64,000 bases of DNA from Notospermus geniculatus (taxonomy: Eukaryota; Nemertea; Pilidiophora; Heteronemertea; Lineidae): contig NMRB01000111.1 of the NCBI GenBank assembly GCA_002633025.1, positions 270,366 to 334,365 on the forward strand, in the 5' to 3' direction. How positions within the stretch are numbered: position 1 is the stretch's first letter; every line of letters begins with the position of its first letter. Shown here one piece after another: positions 25,201 to 33,905 of this stretch. A program made the translations under genes and the position numbers. Below the pieces are notes generated by a model. The model was not told the origin of the DNA. It saw nothing but the letters and a program-made list of their open reading frames with translations, and did no database searches.

Positions 25201-27108
25201 TGTACATCATTACCCATGTGGTGTTACGAGCTAATGAACGCATCAAACAATAAGAATCCAAGAGCATTTTGAATATTAAATTTGATGAAAGGGAGGGTTC
25301 AGTTGTCTTGAATTGAATTGCCTGACATATCACATGGTGACTGGGGACTAGATTTACCCAGTTGTTGCCAGAAATTTTTTTGAGGGTACTAATTTCTTCA
25401 AAATTAACGAAAACCCCAAGAAATTAAAGAAAATGGCCCTTTTCTGTTCCTTTGAGGGTACTAGTTTAGTACCCTTAGTACCCGCTCGCAGAAACACTGT
25501 GTAGCCCTACAAGCAGCAAATTAGAGACCCTCCCATGTGATGCACACCATCCAGTCAGTGACTGACTGTCATCCTTCCCCAATGCAATATTCATATGATC
25601 TGGCCTTCACATCATGCACGTCTTTGCCTCAACGTGCAGTCCCAATAAACTCTGACTGCCCCGGGACTGGGACACAGTCTTGAATCCGGTGCAGAATTGG
25701 TGGCAAGGCAGAGAGAGAGGCCTCAGACATGTCAGAAATCACAAACCACTGTATACATTGTATGTGTAGAAGTCAAGTGATATTGGACTACCAGAATGCA
25801 GTCTAGGCCTATGATGAATACAATGAGGTGATGAACAGCCAGCCAGCAGCCCAAGTTTGACTTGCTCCACGCTCTCACCACCAACACCATGGAATTGGAA
25901 ATACAAATGTACTTTGGAAAGATTCAATTCTATGCTATCGGTGACACTTTGGCGTGATACATGAGGTCAGGCGAATGGCGAGACTACTTTGAACAAGCGT
26001 CGTCGTCCAACACTGCAACATAGCAATGACTGCCACTGAGTTACATGTAGTTTACACTTCTCTGATTCTGAATGGATGTCGTGACGTCATTTTCAGTTTA
26101 GAGTAAAGACAGAAGTGCAACATTATTTTGGAACACGCTGTGTACAGACAAAGGATACTTGTGACCAGGTTGGTCACTCAGTGATGTCATGCGGCTGTTT
26201 AGGCCTGCAGTTCAAGTGCAGTCGACTCGGCGTCAGGAGATATCGCTCAAATGGTGGCTAACAGCGAGCGAAGCAATCAGCGCTTGTGGATCAGAGTGGC
26301 TGGGCGTGAGTGAGAGAACAGCAGACTATTAAGGATGGCCTACAGTAGGTCTACAGGGTGGGCCAGAGAAAGTGTCCCTCGAACATTAGCATCTCTATTG
26401 TTTCCCTATTGTTCGAGGGACACTTTCTCTGGCCCACCCTGTAGAGTATTCCTTCAAGGTCTATTTTTTATCCATGTCATGCCCACCATTGCTGCGCCTT
26501 CTGGACCGAAAACTCTGTCTCTCCGGTCTCCGACCACAACAACATCACGTTAGGCCTATGGCCAAATATTCGAAGTTGTGAATATCGTGACGAGCACTGC
26601 ACCTTCCTGCCATGCCACGCCACCACCGACAGCATCTATCATGATCAATATCATCAAAATTTCGTGGATTGGATGGGCATGATGATGGGGTGGGTCACCA
26701 TGGTGACTGGGCACTTTTGCCTTCCCTTCTGTTCCTGTCTGTGCTTGGCTGGCTGTCCAGCATGCAGTGTCCATGGTGTGGTGTCTTCTCACCAATATCA
26801 TGATATACATCAAGCAGTAGGCCTAGCAAGCACTTAAAATGAAAACATGCATATCAAAGAGGAAACTGTTTCCGAGAAATTTGAGGCAAATGGAAACGTT
26901 GAACGAGATTGGGTTGGGATTGGAATCCGGCGAGAAAACTGGCCTCAACCAGTCAACTCAGAAACTAATCTTATGATGACTCCATTACCTGTTCTTCGGG
27001 CAAATTCTTTGGTACACAATTGTCGTATATCTTGAAGAATTCGTCAACGTCGTTTTTTCTCAGAGCACTGCCTAAAAGAATTGAATAATTTGCATTTTCA
27101 TCGGACAT
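13139..27108 (-). CDS. large low-complexity protein, unrecognised, five exons
   Basis: I do not recognise the family. Proposed exons on the minus strand: 27,108-26,989; 19,887-18,723; 15,649-13,605; 13,320-13,288; 13,203-13,139. Phases agree at every junction (0, 1, 1, 1), all introns are GT-AG, and the total is 3,429 nt (1,142 residues) if one base missing from exon 3 is allowed for. The N-terminal 70 residues look ordered and helical (ALRKNDVDEFFKIYDN, then HIKEEARKISELPESKFVEL). The middle is disordered, rich in S, D, K and P, with lysine runs at exon 2's end and in exon 3. A block near the C-terminus (CVIFLD…NLGITFGFDENE, then MWDDLLRHESMLVG and ECVRYLVREWEKV) again looks ordered. The basic clusters would fit a nuclear or RNA-associated protein, but that is only inference. 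The gene shares a 311-bp intergenic region with CDIPT. The last-exon acceptor is the least certain junction. Confidence 0.82.
13288..13320 (-). CDS. 33-nt microexon of the minus-strand gene
   Basis: A strong acceptor (ctttcttttacttgcag read on the minus strand) is followed by 33 nt that enter and leave in phase 1 and a GTAACT donor. It completes the ordered C-terminal motif as YLVR-EWEKVTDAKNK. The duplicated copy differs only synonymously, which supports coding. Confidence 0.75.
13605..15649 (-). CDS. exon 3 of the minus-strand gene, with an apparent frameshift
   Basis: The acceptor tttctctccacag at 15,650-15,652 opens a frame of 620 codons that ends at TAG 13,788-13,790. Downstream of that stop, a second frame offset by one base carries on in the same protein style and reaches a good donor (AGAG|GTAAGT) at 13,605. 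One extra T in the tttt run at about 13,795 joins the two, restores phase 1 at the exit and gives a continuous protein. Notable segments: basic KKQKQEH, PDYRGRGKLEDILEFIENGG followed by KKKKK, and SYAKIAASPKP. Either the assembly lost a base or this allele is broken. A very short intron is a weaker alternative. Confidence 0.85.
15909..16490. mobile_element. non-autonomous DNA transposon, TIR cagggtttccgccag
   Basis: The left end cagggtttccgccag is mirrored by ctggcggaaaccctg at the right. The sequence attga flanks both tips and could be a 5-bp target duplication. Sub-terminal sequence is also mirrored (atccccaaattttt at 15,981 and ttcatccccaaatttt at 16,455 are direct repeats; the interior is T- and A-rich). 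No transposase. Confidence 0.75.
17383..17505. mobile_element. MITE, TIR gggccgatttcacaaa
   Basis: gggccgatttcacaaacggtgtt at the left pairs with aacaccctttgtgaaatcggccc at the right; the next inner bases (aagactgagac / gtctaagtct) pair too. 123 bp, non-coding. Confidence 0.83.
17840..18106. other. assembly gap (267 Ns)
   Basis: Run of n. Open frames reported across it are artefacts of translating N. The right flank is a C-rich tract (cccccccagatg), which may explain the gap. Confidence 0.99.
18567..18631. repeat. near-perfect hairpin, 65 bp
   Basis: cattcggacgttgattggtt is mirrored by aaccaatcaatgtccgaatg with a loop of only a few bases. The arms contain ATTGG/CCAAT words four times, so it could bring CCAAT boxes with it. 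Just downstream lies ccaaaatggcggac, which resembles a YY1-type promoter motif, but no exon is evident there on the plus strand. Confidence 0.75.
18723..19887 (-). CDS. exon 2 of the minus-strand gene
   Basis: Acceptor ttattttcag at 19,888; the frame enters in phase 0 with VEHIKEEARKISELPESKF and stays open for 388 codons. I place the donor at GTAAAC (18,722), because it leaves phase 1, which exon 3 requires, and because composition turns non-coding beyond it. The content is highly charged and disordered (SDSDIS, SGSDTSDTDPNGSDSES-like stretches), ending in a run of eight lysines. GTCTGT slightly upstream is an alternative donor in the same phase. Confidence 0.87.
20606..20694. mobile_element. 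hAT-like MITE, family copy 1
   Basis: The ends ggccttgtcttttaaggcga and tcgccttaaaagacaaggcc are inverted copies. The family recurs at 30,555-30,690 and 32,114-32,249 with the internal word aacaatagaa conserved. This is the shortest copy, with a single central stem. Confidence 0.85.
22203..23003. mobile_element. candidate non-autonomous element, 0.8 kb
   Basis: Bounded by agggcaattctcc and ggagaattgccct (13-bp inverted termini). Inside are repeated attccgttac(c/t) words at about 22,590, 22,605, 22,800 and, as aattacgttacc, at the right end. Short termini make this less certain than the hairpin elements. Confidence 0.6.
23750..23809. repeat. 20-bp-arm hairpin
   Basis: aataaaagtgcattctgcag ... 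ctgcagaatgcacttttatt with a 20-base loop that is itself partly palindromic (gggctg/cagccc). The arms are exact. AT-rich tips contain AATAAA on both strands. Confidence 0.75.
24042..24042. other. single N (ambiguous base or gap marker)
   Basis: One n inside otherwise unremarkable intronic sequence. It lies after ctaccggt. Confidence 0.95.
24468..24655. repeat. G/C-tract dispersed repeat ('gcgcggatccaaggggggg')
   Basis: Starts ggcgcggatccaaggggggg with poly-G and poly-C tracts in the first 50 bp, and ends with ctggatcagaccctgg. The style is that of a dispersed repeat remnant. Non-coding. Confidence 0.5.
26352..26443. mobile_element. Tc1/mariner-type MITE
   Basis: Exact 35-bp-class inverted repeats: tacagggtgggccagagaaa at the left and tttctctggcccaccctgta at the right, continuing through gtgtccctcgaacat / ttgttcgagggacac. 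TA at both edges fits a TA target duplication, and CAGGGTG ends are typical of Tc1/mariner relatives. The arms are almost unmutated, suggesting recent insertion. Confidence 0.88.
26989..27108 (-). CDS. first coding exon of the minus-strand gene
   Basis: An ATG at 27,108 opens exactly 40 codons (MSDENANYSILLGSALRKND, then VDEFFKIYDNCVPKNLPEEQ) up to donor CAG|GTAATGG. The exit phase is 0, which exon 2 (VEHIKEEARK…) needs. The helical style continues smoothly across the join. The exon is too short to be obvious as an open frame, but start, donor, phase and position opposite the CDIPT start all agree. Confidence 0.87.
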
Positions 27109-27419
27109 TTTTCAGAGAGAGAATCTCGCACATCCATTTTGCCTAAACTGCCATGTTGAATACATTAGGCGACCTTGTTGTCAAGATTAACACCCGCTTC
27201 CAGGTTCTCAAGATCTGTATACATTCCGTGCAGAATGTACTGACAATGGTGACCTGTACTCGAGGCCAAACCCCGTCCCTCCCAGCCTCGCGAGGGCCCG
27301 CAGATTACACGCAGCTGCCTGTGCATTCGTTGCGTGCACCTGTTGGCCGTCGTGACATTCTGGGCTGGCTCTTAAAAATCATCTTTCGACGCTCTCGGGG
27401 ACGAAGCTAATAACTGACA
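27109..27419. promoter_or_regulatory. putative bidirectional promoter
   Basis: The 311 bp separate two divergent start codons: the minus-strand gene (27,108) and CDIPT (27,420). Both 5' UTRs and core promoters must fit here unless upstream non-coding exons exist. No TATA box is obvious. gccatgttg and several CG-containing words (ctcgcgagggcccg) are present. The assignment rests on geometry. Confidence 0.7.
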
Positions 27420-29351
27420 ATGTCTGATAATGTCTATATGTTCGTGCCCAATTTGATTGGTGCGTATAACTATGTCAGCTGCTGCCTGATCTATGAACAA
27501 AATCCAAATCGGCAAGCTGTGCTGTGGCCGGCCTGTGCACATGCACGCAGGCCTATTACACATCATCATATATGCAGTGCAGTGCATCCCATACCTATTA
27601 GGCCTAGGCCTACCTGGCTGACCATATGGAATGGAATGGGCTGGAAATGCAGTGCATCAGGAATGACATTTTGCAAACTACTGACTGTGGCTGCAACATG
27701 CTGATATGACCGACTTGCAATGTTGCAGTTGCATAGCTTTCTGTTCTATCTAGTGTTAGCCTAGTCGTGTTAGTTAGTTACCGTTAGGCCTATAGGCCTA
27801 GTAGCCTACAGTGTTGACCTGAAATGAAATGAAAGTAGGCCTAATTGCAATTGGATTTCACAATCAAAGTAAGGGCCTAGTCAATCAAAAGTGGTGAAGA
27901 AGTGAAGGCGCCGCTCCGGCTTAGCGGTTCTTGTAGTCGATGGTAGTGCAGCGTCCAAATCCGGTGTTGTTGTGACTCCTGTTTTTTAACTATTTTAATG
28001 ATCTTTTTTCCAGGGTATGCACGGATCATCCTGGCATTGCTGTCATTCTGGTTCATGCCATATGATCCCACACGAGCCACAATTTGTTATTTGTTGAGTG
28101 GACTCCTTGATGCCCTGGATGGACATGCTGCAAGGATGCTGGGACAAAGTATGTGTTATAGTGTATGATCAAGAACAATATCTACATAACAATTAGTCGG
28201 AGAAAATAAGACAAGTTTGCAAAAAGTGCAAAGAAACTGGACTGAATACCACAGATATAGGAAGTATTATGTGTGTCCTCTTTGGATGGGACAAACCTGC
28301 TTGAAGTTGCCATCTGCATCCTGCTTATAGCAGGAAACCTGAGTGACACTTTGATCTATTTGATAGAGAAAAACTTCATTTCTTTTCAGGTTCCAAGTTT
28401 GGTGCCATGCTTGATATGTTGACTGACAGATGTGCGACCATGTGTTTACTGATTGTGTTATCTCATTTCTACCCAAGTTACATGATACTTTTCCAGTTGA
28501 GTTCATCCTTAGACATCGCCAGTCACTGGCTCTTCATGCACAGGTATAGTGAACTTATTCTCCTGCAAGAACACAATTTTGTTTGGAAATCCTGTCTTCA
28601 AGACAAAATCCAACTTTTGATGCACCTGTTTATAGCATTCTTCACATCATATTCCCTTGTCATTTCAGTACGATGATGAAAGGATCTCAAAGTCATAAAG
28701 CTGTTGACCTCAGTGGAAATCCGATCTTGAGGCAGTATTACACCAAGGTAATTGGAATCATTCTGCCTTCGCTTTCTATGAATTGAAGACACAAGCCAAG
28801 ATCTTTACTCCACCTCTCAGGCAGATTCGTTGGGCTGTTAGTACTGGCTGAAGTGGAGACTGATGGCTCATCGGTCTGGTCACAGTTTGGTGATTGATTC
28901 TTTACTGTCTGATCACTGACTGAACCTGTCATTATCTCATTTCAGCCCGTGTTGTTCGTGATGTGTGCGGGTAATGAACTTTTCTATTCCATGCTGTATC
29001 TTCTCCATTTCTCCTATGGACCAACCTGTGAGTACTGCTATTTACAATCTCCCTTCTTCATTGCATTCTTCACTCATAAAATAGTTACCATCAGAAAAGT
29101 GCAGCCTGTTGTCACAGCCATCCTGGATTGGTTTGTGTTGTAAGTACCTTCCTATACTCTCTGCTAACACTGTCTTCTTATTTGTCATTTCAGTGCTTTT
29201 CGGGATCGGCCTGTGGAAGTTCATCTGTGTACTCACATTCCCTATTGCATTCTTGAAGTCGCTGATCAGTGTCATACATTTGTATGCTGCATCTGAAAAC
29301 ATCGTCTCTATTGATATCGCTGAGCGAGAGGGACGACTGAAGGATAATTAG
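27420..29351 (+). CDS. CDIPT: phosphatidylinositol synthase (CDP-diacylglycerol-inositol 3-phosphatidyltransferase)
   Basis: The enzyme joins CDP-diacylglycerol and myo-inositol to make phosphatidylinositol in the ER membrane, releasing CMP. Exons: 27,420-27,459; 28,014-28,148; 28,390-28,543; 28,669-28,747; 28,946-29,027; 29,194-29,351. All introns are GT-AG, the phases agree, and the sum is 648 nt, giving 215 residues, close to the usual animal length. The family signature D-G-x2-A-R-x8-G-x3-D-x3-D is intact across exons 2-3 (DGHAAR … GAMLDMLTD), so the catalytic aspartates are present. Also visible: start MSDNVYMFVPNLIGYARI, SHWLFMH, DLSGNPILRQYYT, CAGNELFYSMLYLLHFS, and KSLISVIHL near the end. 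Several hydrophobic segments fit a multi-pass membrane protein. The family assignment is secure. Confidence 0.97.
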
Positions 29352-30554
29352 AAACCCATTTGTCTTATGCCAATATGTCAATAGCCTCAGGTTTTAGGCT
29401 AAACTAGTTCAGAATCTTACACCTAGATGTGGTATTGTTTGCTTTGAAGACTAGACAGAATCCCATTTGGACATTCCCTCCAAAACTTCTATTCTTTTCT
29501 CTAAGAAATATGGTGCACCTGGATGGTGATTTTCACATCGTCTCTTTTGTTCTGAATCGTTGTATCCGCCAAATCATGACAACAAGGGGACTATGAGTGT
29601 AGTGACCAAATTCTCCTGAAAACTTCCTTTAGATGTTCTTTGGTGTCACTGATGAGGTGTTTATTCCCTCATCATCAGGTGTTTGAGTTTATCTCTCAGC
29701 CACTCCACTGAAAAAGGCAGCTTTGTTGTGTGAAAGTCTTATTAATTGAATTATAAACAATCTTCATCTTCTCTTGGGAAAAGAAGTAAGCTGCAGGATG
29801 TCTGAGTTTGCCAGTAAGTTTCCAGCTTTGTCCCCCTTCTTACAAATGATGGAAAGTGCTGTCGGGACTTCTAATTGCAATGTGTTTCTAGTGTTTATCT
29901 CATTGTTATTCTTGCCATGTGACATGTTGTTAGAATTCTAGGTTGTGAGTTCTCCAGTGCTTTCAACGTTGGTACCAAACTCGGCCAATAGGTGACACTA
30001 TAGGGCAAAGATTTTGATGTTTTGAGCCTCAACCACAAAGTTTTAACGAGTGGTAATGTGAACAAACTACTGGGCATCAGTTGTAGTTCTGATGGTATAC
30101 TCTCCTCAGTGTTCAATATGGCTGTGGGTCACTTACATGTAACAGTAAATTTTGATTAGATTTCTACATGTAGAAAGGTCACTAGTGATCATGAATCATG
30201 TTGGTAATCATGTTAATAGTCTAGAAGCTTTGTCTGATGTTTACATATCATGTTGGAATGTGCTTTCTCTCAGTAGATAATACTTTGTGCAGTGTGACAT
30301 ACACCAGTACAGTATGCTTGTTTATGTTCAATGTATGCAGTGACCATAGTAGTGCAGCTGGGGGTCACAGGTCAACACTTTTAAGTCACATACTCAGTAA
30401 TGTCAATGAAAATCATTCTAGGCTTATTCATTGATAGAATTGTCATTAGCGTTGTATCTACTCCAGTAGCATTCACTCTGTACTGATGTCTACTCTATTC
30501 TGTTCCTTTCGATGATCTCCATTGTAGCAGTGCTGCATTCCAAATGATCATTCC

Positions 30555-30690
30555 CAGGCCTTGTCTTCTGAGGCGAGTGAAAAAATGCTCGCCTCAGAAC
30601 AATAGAAAACTCTATTGTTCCTCAGAACAATAGAAAACTCTATTGTTCTGAGGTGAGCAGTTTTTCACGCGCCTCAAAAGACAAGGACTG
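30555..30690. mobile_element. hAT-like MITE, family copy 2
   Basis: The termini caggccttgtcttctgaggc and gcctcaaaagacaaggactg are inverted copies, and the centre holds two further small palindromes built from aacaatagaaaactctattgtt. The 8-bp word atcattcc flanks both sides, as expected for a hAT-type target duplication. Confidence 0.87.
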
Positions 30691-30718
30691 AATCATTCCA
30701 CTTCCATATAACAATAGG

Positions 30719-30870
30719 CAGTCAGAGTGGTGCAGTGAAAACATCTACGGTAATGCTTGTCACCTCTGAGGTCCCAGGTTCGATTCCCTGTCAGAGCTGG
30801 TACTCCTGATAGAGAGGAAGATGGACTTTGACAGCGTAGGTTTCTTCGGGGGCTCTAGTTTCCTCCTACA
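30719..30870 (+). mobile_element. tRNA-derived SINE, copy 1
   Basis: Contains a perfect B-box-type word ggttcgattcc (30,777-30,787) downstream of a slightly degraded A box (tggtgcagtga, 30,729). The 3' body reads gtaggtttcttcgggggctc then tagtttcctcctacatta. It has no tRNA cloverleaf that I can close, so I call a SINE and not a tRNA gene. Confidence 0.65.
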
Positions 30871-31592
30871 TTACATACCATTGCCATCTGTAGAAATTAG
30901 CTTATAGCATATTGAATCGGACTCTTACAAACTTGTTACTTGATTATAAAGAATATTGTTGTAATGTGTAGAATAGAATTTGCACATACTGGTGTTCTAA
31001 CTTATTTTAATAATACTGCCATATAAATCAAATACGTTTATATGTTTTATGTGTGCTTGAAAATGTAATGTGGACCATTTACATTAATAAAGAGCTGAGA
31101 GTCAGTTAGATGAAAACAACTGCAAGTCTTCCATGTACTTATTTGTAGTGGATGTGATCAGTGTCAGCCTGCCATGTGCCATACCACTCTCCCAAGAAAT
31201 CATCAGCTGCACGTCTGATGAAGAAAGAAATGACGTTTGAGACCTGACCATTGGCATGACAATCTATAAAGCTGCTAGCTTGTTGACTCAGCAGAAACAT
31301 ATATCAAGAAATAATTGGTCATTATAGGCTTTTTTCTTCAGTAGAAGAAGAGAGTTTTGTTGATTAAGTCTTTTCTTGGGTACGTTGTACTTTAATAACC
31401 CTACATCTATTATGGATGACTTTATTTTGTAAGCGTCAGCGTGTGGGCCATTGTTTAAGGATTTGGAATATTATTTCAACTCGGCTCATTCAGAAGTAGA
31501 TTAGGCAAAGGCGATAAATTGGACGGATTTCAAATCTTAGACTATCTGTTGAAGGTGTACTTCCTACGGTGGCCCGGAAAGGACATGAAAAG

Positions 31593-31776
31593 TTTTTTTT
31601 CAAACACGCAATACGAGTTTTTAAACTCGCAATACGACTTTTCAAACACGCAATACGAGTTTATAAACTCGCAATACGACTTTTTAAACTCGCAATACGA
31701 CTTTTTAAACTCGCAATACGAGTTTTCAAACACGCAATACGAGTTTATAAACTCGTAATACGACTTTTTCAAACTC
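31593..31776. repeat. 21-bp satellite, eight to nine units, ending at a gap
   Basis: Units read tttttaaactcgcaatacga(c/g) with the variant ttttcaaacacgcaatacgag. Two unit types alternate in a partly ordered way. A period of 21 is divisible by three, so all frames stay open, giving spurious seven-residue repeats on both strands. It is preceded by tacggtggcccggaaaggac. The array runs directly into the N at 31,777, so its true length is unknown. Confidence 0.9.
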
Positions 31777-31777
31777 N
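31777..31777. other. single N marking a contig join
   Basis: Immediately to the right, sequence already seen at 30,219 starts again, which is what an unmerged overlap between two contigs looks like. Confidence 0.9.
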
Positions 31778-32113
31778 GTCTAGAAGCTTTGTCTGATGTT
31801 TACATATCATGTTGGAATGTGCTTTCTCTCAGTAGATAATACTTTGTGCAGTGTGACATACACCAGAACAGTATGCTTGTTTATGTTCAATGTATGCAGT
31901 GACCATAGTAGTGCAGCTGGGGGTCACAGGTCAACACTTTTAAGTCACATACTCAGTAATGTCAATGAAAATCATTCTAGGCTTATTCATTGATAGAATT
32001 ATCATTAGCGTTGTATCTACTCCAGTAGCATTCACTCAATACTGAAGTCTACTCTATTCTGTTCCTTTCGATGATCTCCATTGTAGCAGTGCTGCATTCC
32101 AAATGATCATTCC

Positions 32114-32249
32114 CAGGCCTTGTCTTCTGAGGCAAGTGAAAAAATGCTCGCCTCAGAACAATAGAAAACTCTATTGTTCCTCAGAACAATAGAAAACTCT
32201 ATTGTTCTGAGGTGAGCAGTTTTTCACTCGCCTCAAAAGACAAGGCCTG
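32114..32249. mobile_element. hAT-like MITE, family copy 3
   Basis: Same element and same insertion point as 30,555-30,690, with better-preserved ends (caggccttgtc / gacaaggcctg). Confidence 0.88.
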
Positions 32250-32279
32250 AATCATTCCACTTCCAGATAACAATAGGCA

Positions 32280-32430
32280 GTCAGAGTGGTGCAGTGGAGA
32301 CATCTAGTGCTTGTCACCTCTGAGGTCCCAGGTTCGATTCCCTGTCAGAGCTGGTACTCCTGATAGAGAGGAAGATGCACTTTGACAGCGTAGGTTTCTT
32401 CGGGGGCTCTAGTTTTCTCCTACATTACAT
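32280..32430 (+). mobile_element. tRNA-derived SINE, copy 2
   Basis: Here the A box is intact (tggtgcagtgg, 32,287-32,297, fitting TRGYNNARNNG). The B box ggttcgattcc follows at 32,331-32,341, 34 nt later, a normal spacing for an internal RNA polymerase III promoter. Confidence 0.72.
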
Positions 32431-33126
32431 ACCATTGCCATCTGTAGAAATTAGGTTATAGCATATTGAATCAGACTCTTACAAACTTGTTATTTGATTA
32501 TAAAGAATATTGTTGTATTGTGTAGAATAGAATTTGCACATACTGGTGTTCTAACTTATTTTAATAATACTGCCATATAAATCAAATACGTTTATATGTT
32601 TTATGGAAGCTTGTGTGTGCTTGAAAATGTAATGTGGACCATTTACATTAATAAAGAGTTGAGAGTCAGTTGATGAAAACAAATACAAGTCTTCCATGGA
32701 ATTATTTGTAGTGGATGTGATCAGTGTCAGCTTGCCATGTGCCACACCGCTCTCCCAAGAAAGCATCAGCTGTACCTCTGATGAAGAAATGACATTTGAG
32801 ACCATTGTCATATGACAATATCTATAAGCTGCAAGCTTGTTGACTCGGCAGAAACATATATCAAGAAATAATTGGTCATGCTAGGCTTTTTTCTTCAATA
32901 GAAGAAGAGAGTTTTCTAAGTCTTTTCTTGGGTATACATTGTACTTTAATTACCCTACATCTATTATGGATGACTTTATTTTGTAAGTCAGCGTGTGGGC
33001 CATTGTTTAAGGATTTGGAATATTATTTCAACTCACCTCATTCAGAAGTAGATTAGGCAAAGGCGATAAATTGATTTGTATGATGGATGTCAAATCTTAG
33101 ACTATCCGATGAAGGTGTCCTTCCTG

Positions 33127-33789
33127 ATTGGCTGCACAAAAATCGCACTGGTGCACTGGTTTCCTCCTACTTTGTGAGCCGACAAAAAGTTGTCAGTGTC
33201 ATATTATTGGTGCCTGGCACTCGGCAACTGTCTCCAAAAGACTCGGGTCGAAGGGGGATTATACTGCTCTCGAAAGATGTGATTGGCCCTTCAGTCAATG
33301 CCGGGGAGATGTGACTGCAGGGGAACTTGCTGAGATAAGCGGACTGACCTTAGCCTCAAGTTTACTTTCTGAAAGCAGTGGTGAAGTCCCAGTTGACCAA
33401 TCCCTGACATCTCGGAAAACATGCGTATAGGTTTCTTCATAACCGGAATTTATGATTTTTTAATCCCTGTGTAACGGCATTTGTTGCAATGCTAATCTTA
33501 CCAGTAAAGTTATGTTAGAGCCACTGAGGGACACTCCTGCCAAAATATTGGAATGCAAGGGAGCTGGAATCACAATACAGACGAGGTTTGACATTTAGAA
33601 TATTGTCACCGTGATTCTTCCTTTTCAAACCAGCGTGTTCACTCGAAATCTCACAATCCAACAAAAATGTGGAAGAATAAAGTAGTTGACCACTTTTGAT
33701 GATAGGCCTTACTTCTCGACCACGCACGACTACGTACGCGCTCTGATGGAGGCACATCCTTGAGAAAAATCCAATTTGGTTTGGATACC
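33127..33789. other. gene-free stretch before candidate exon X
   Basis: No exon recognised. The last 80 bases upstream of the ATG at 33,790 are open in frame, so the exon start may lie further left than I give. Confidence 0.5.
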
Positions 33790-33905
33790 ATGGAATATCG
33801 CGATAAAGCCGTGGAATACGCTGAAACTCTCCGGGATAAACAACTCCATCGTGAGAAACGGAAGAAAAAAGTTGTCATTGTGACGCCGACTCCTGAACCT
33901 GAGGA
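33790..33905 (+). CDS. candidate N-terminal exon X (basic helix)
   Basis: An ATG in good context (accATGg) opens MEYRDKAVEYAETLRDKQLH followed by REKRKKKVVIVTPTPEPE and a strong donor GA|GTAAGT, leaving phase 2. It has high charge and probable helical or coiled-coil character. It resembles exon Y (pattern A-x2-Y-x-E-x-L-R-[DE]-[KR]). No family recognised. It could be an alternative first exon of the kinesin gene, whose exon at 50,401 accepts phase 2, or part of a separate gene. Confidence 0.55.

Larger units (their letters stand above)
19888..26988 (-). other. intron 1 of the minus-strand gene
   Basis: A 7.1-kb first intron bounded by GTAATG (26,988) and ttttcag (19,888). It holds repeats listed separately (20,606; 22,203; 23,750; 24,468; 26,352), a cagacagacag microsatellite near 24,950 and one N at 24,042. 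I found no further exon; the 157-codon plus frame at 24,799 lacks domain or coding texture. Confidence 0.7.
29352..31091 (+). other. probable CDIPT 3' UTR with candidate poly(A) signal
   Basis: No further coding after the TAG. The first clear AATAAA on this strand that I noted is at 31,086-31,091 (ttaataaagagctg), which would give a 3' UTR of about 1.7 kb. The same signal is repeated at 32,650-32,655 in the duplicated segment. A MITE and a SINE lie inside, so an earlier unseen site is possible. Confidence 0.45.
30219..31566. repeat. 1.35-kb duplicated segment, copy 1
   Basis: From gtctagaagctttgtctgat to gaaggtgtacttcct this segment matches 31,778-33,126 almost base for base, with scattered substitutions and small indels. 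It contains one hAT-like MITE and one SINE, both also in copy 2. It ends where the 21-bp satellite block begins. Confidence 0.93.
31778..33126. repeat. 1.35-kb duplicated segment, copy 2
   Basis: Near-identical to 30,219-31,566. After 33,126 it continues into unique sequence (gattggctgcac), whereas copy 1 continues into the satellite. The two copies look like two alleles, one with and one without the satellite. Confidence 0.93.

Noticed and set aside
30719-30800. tRNA gene
   Set aside because: A and B box words are present but I cannot form acceptor, D or anticodon stems; a SINE explains the duplicated 3' body better.
31519-31796. Frames with seven-residue repeats (YEFxNSQ-like)
   Set aside because: By-product of a 21-bp satellite, open in several frames on both strands.
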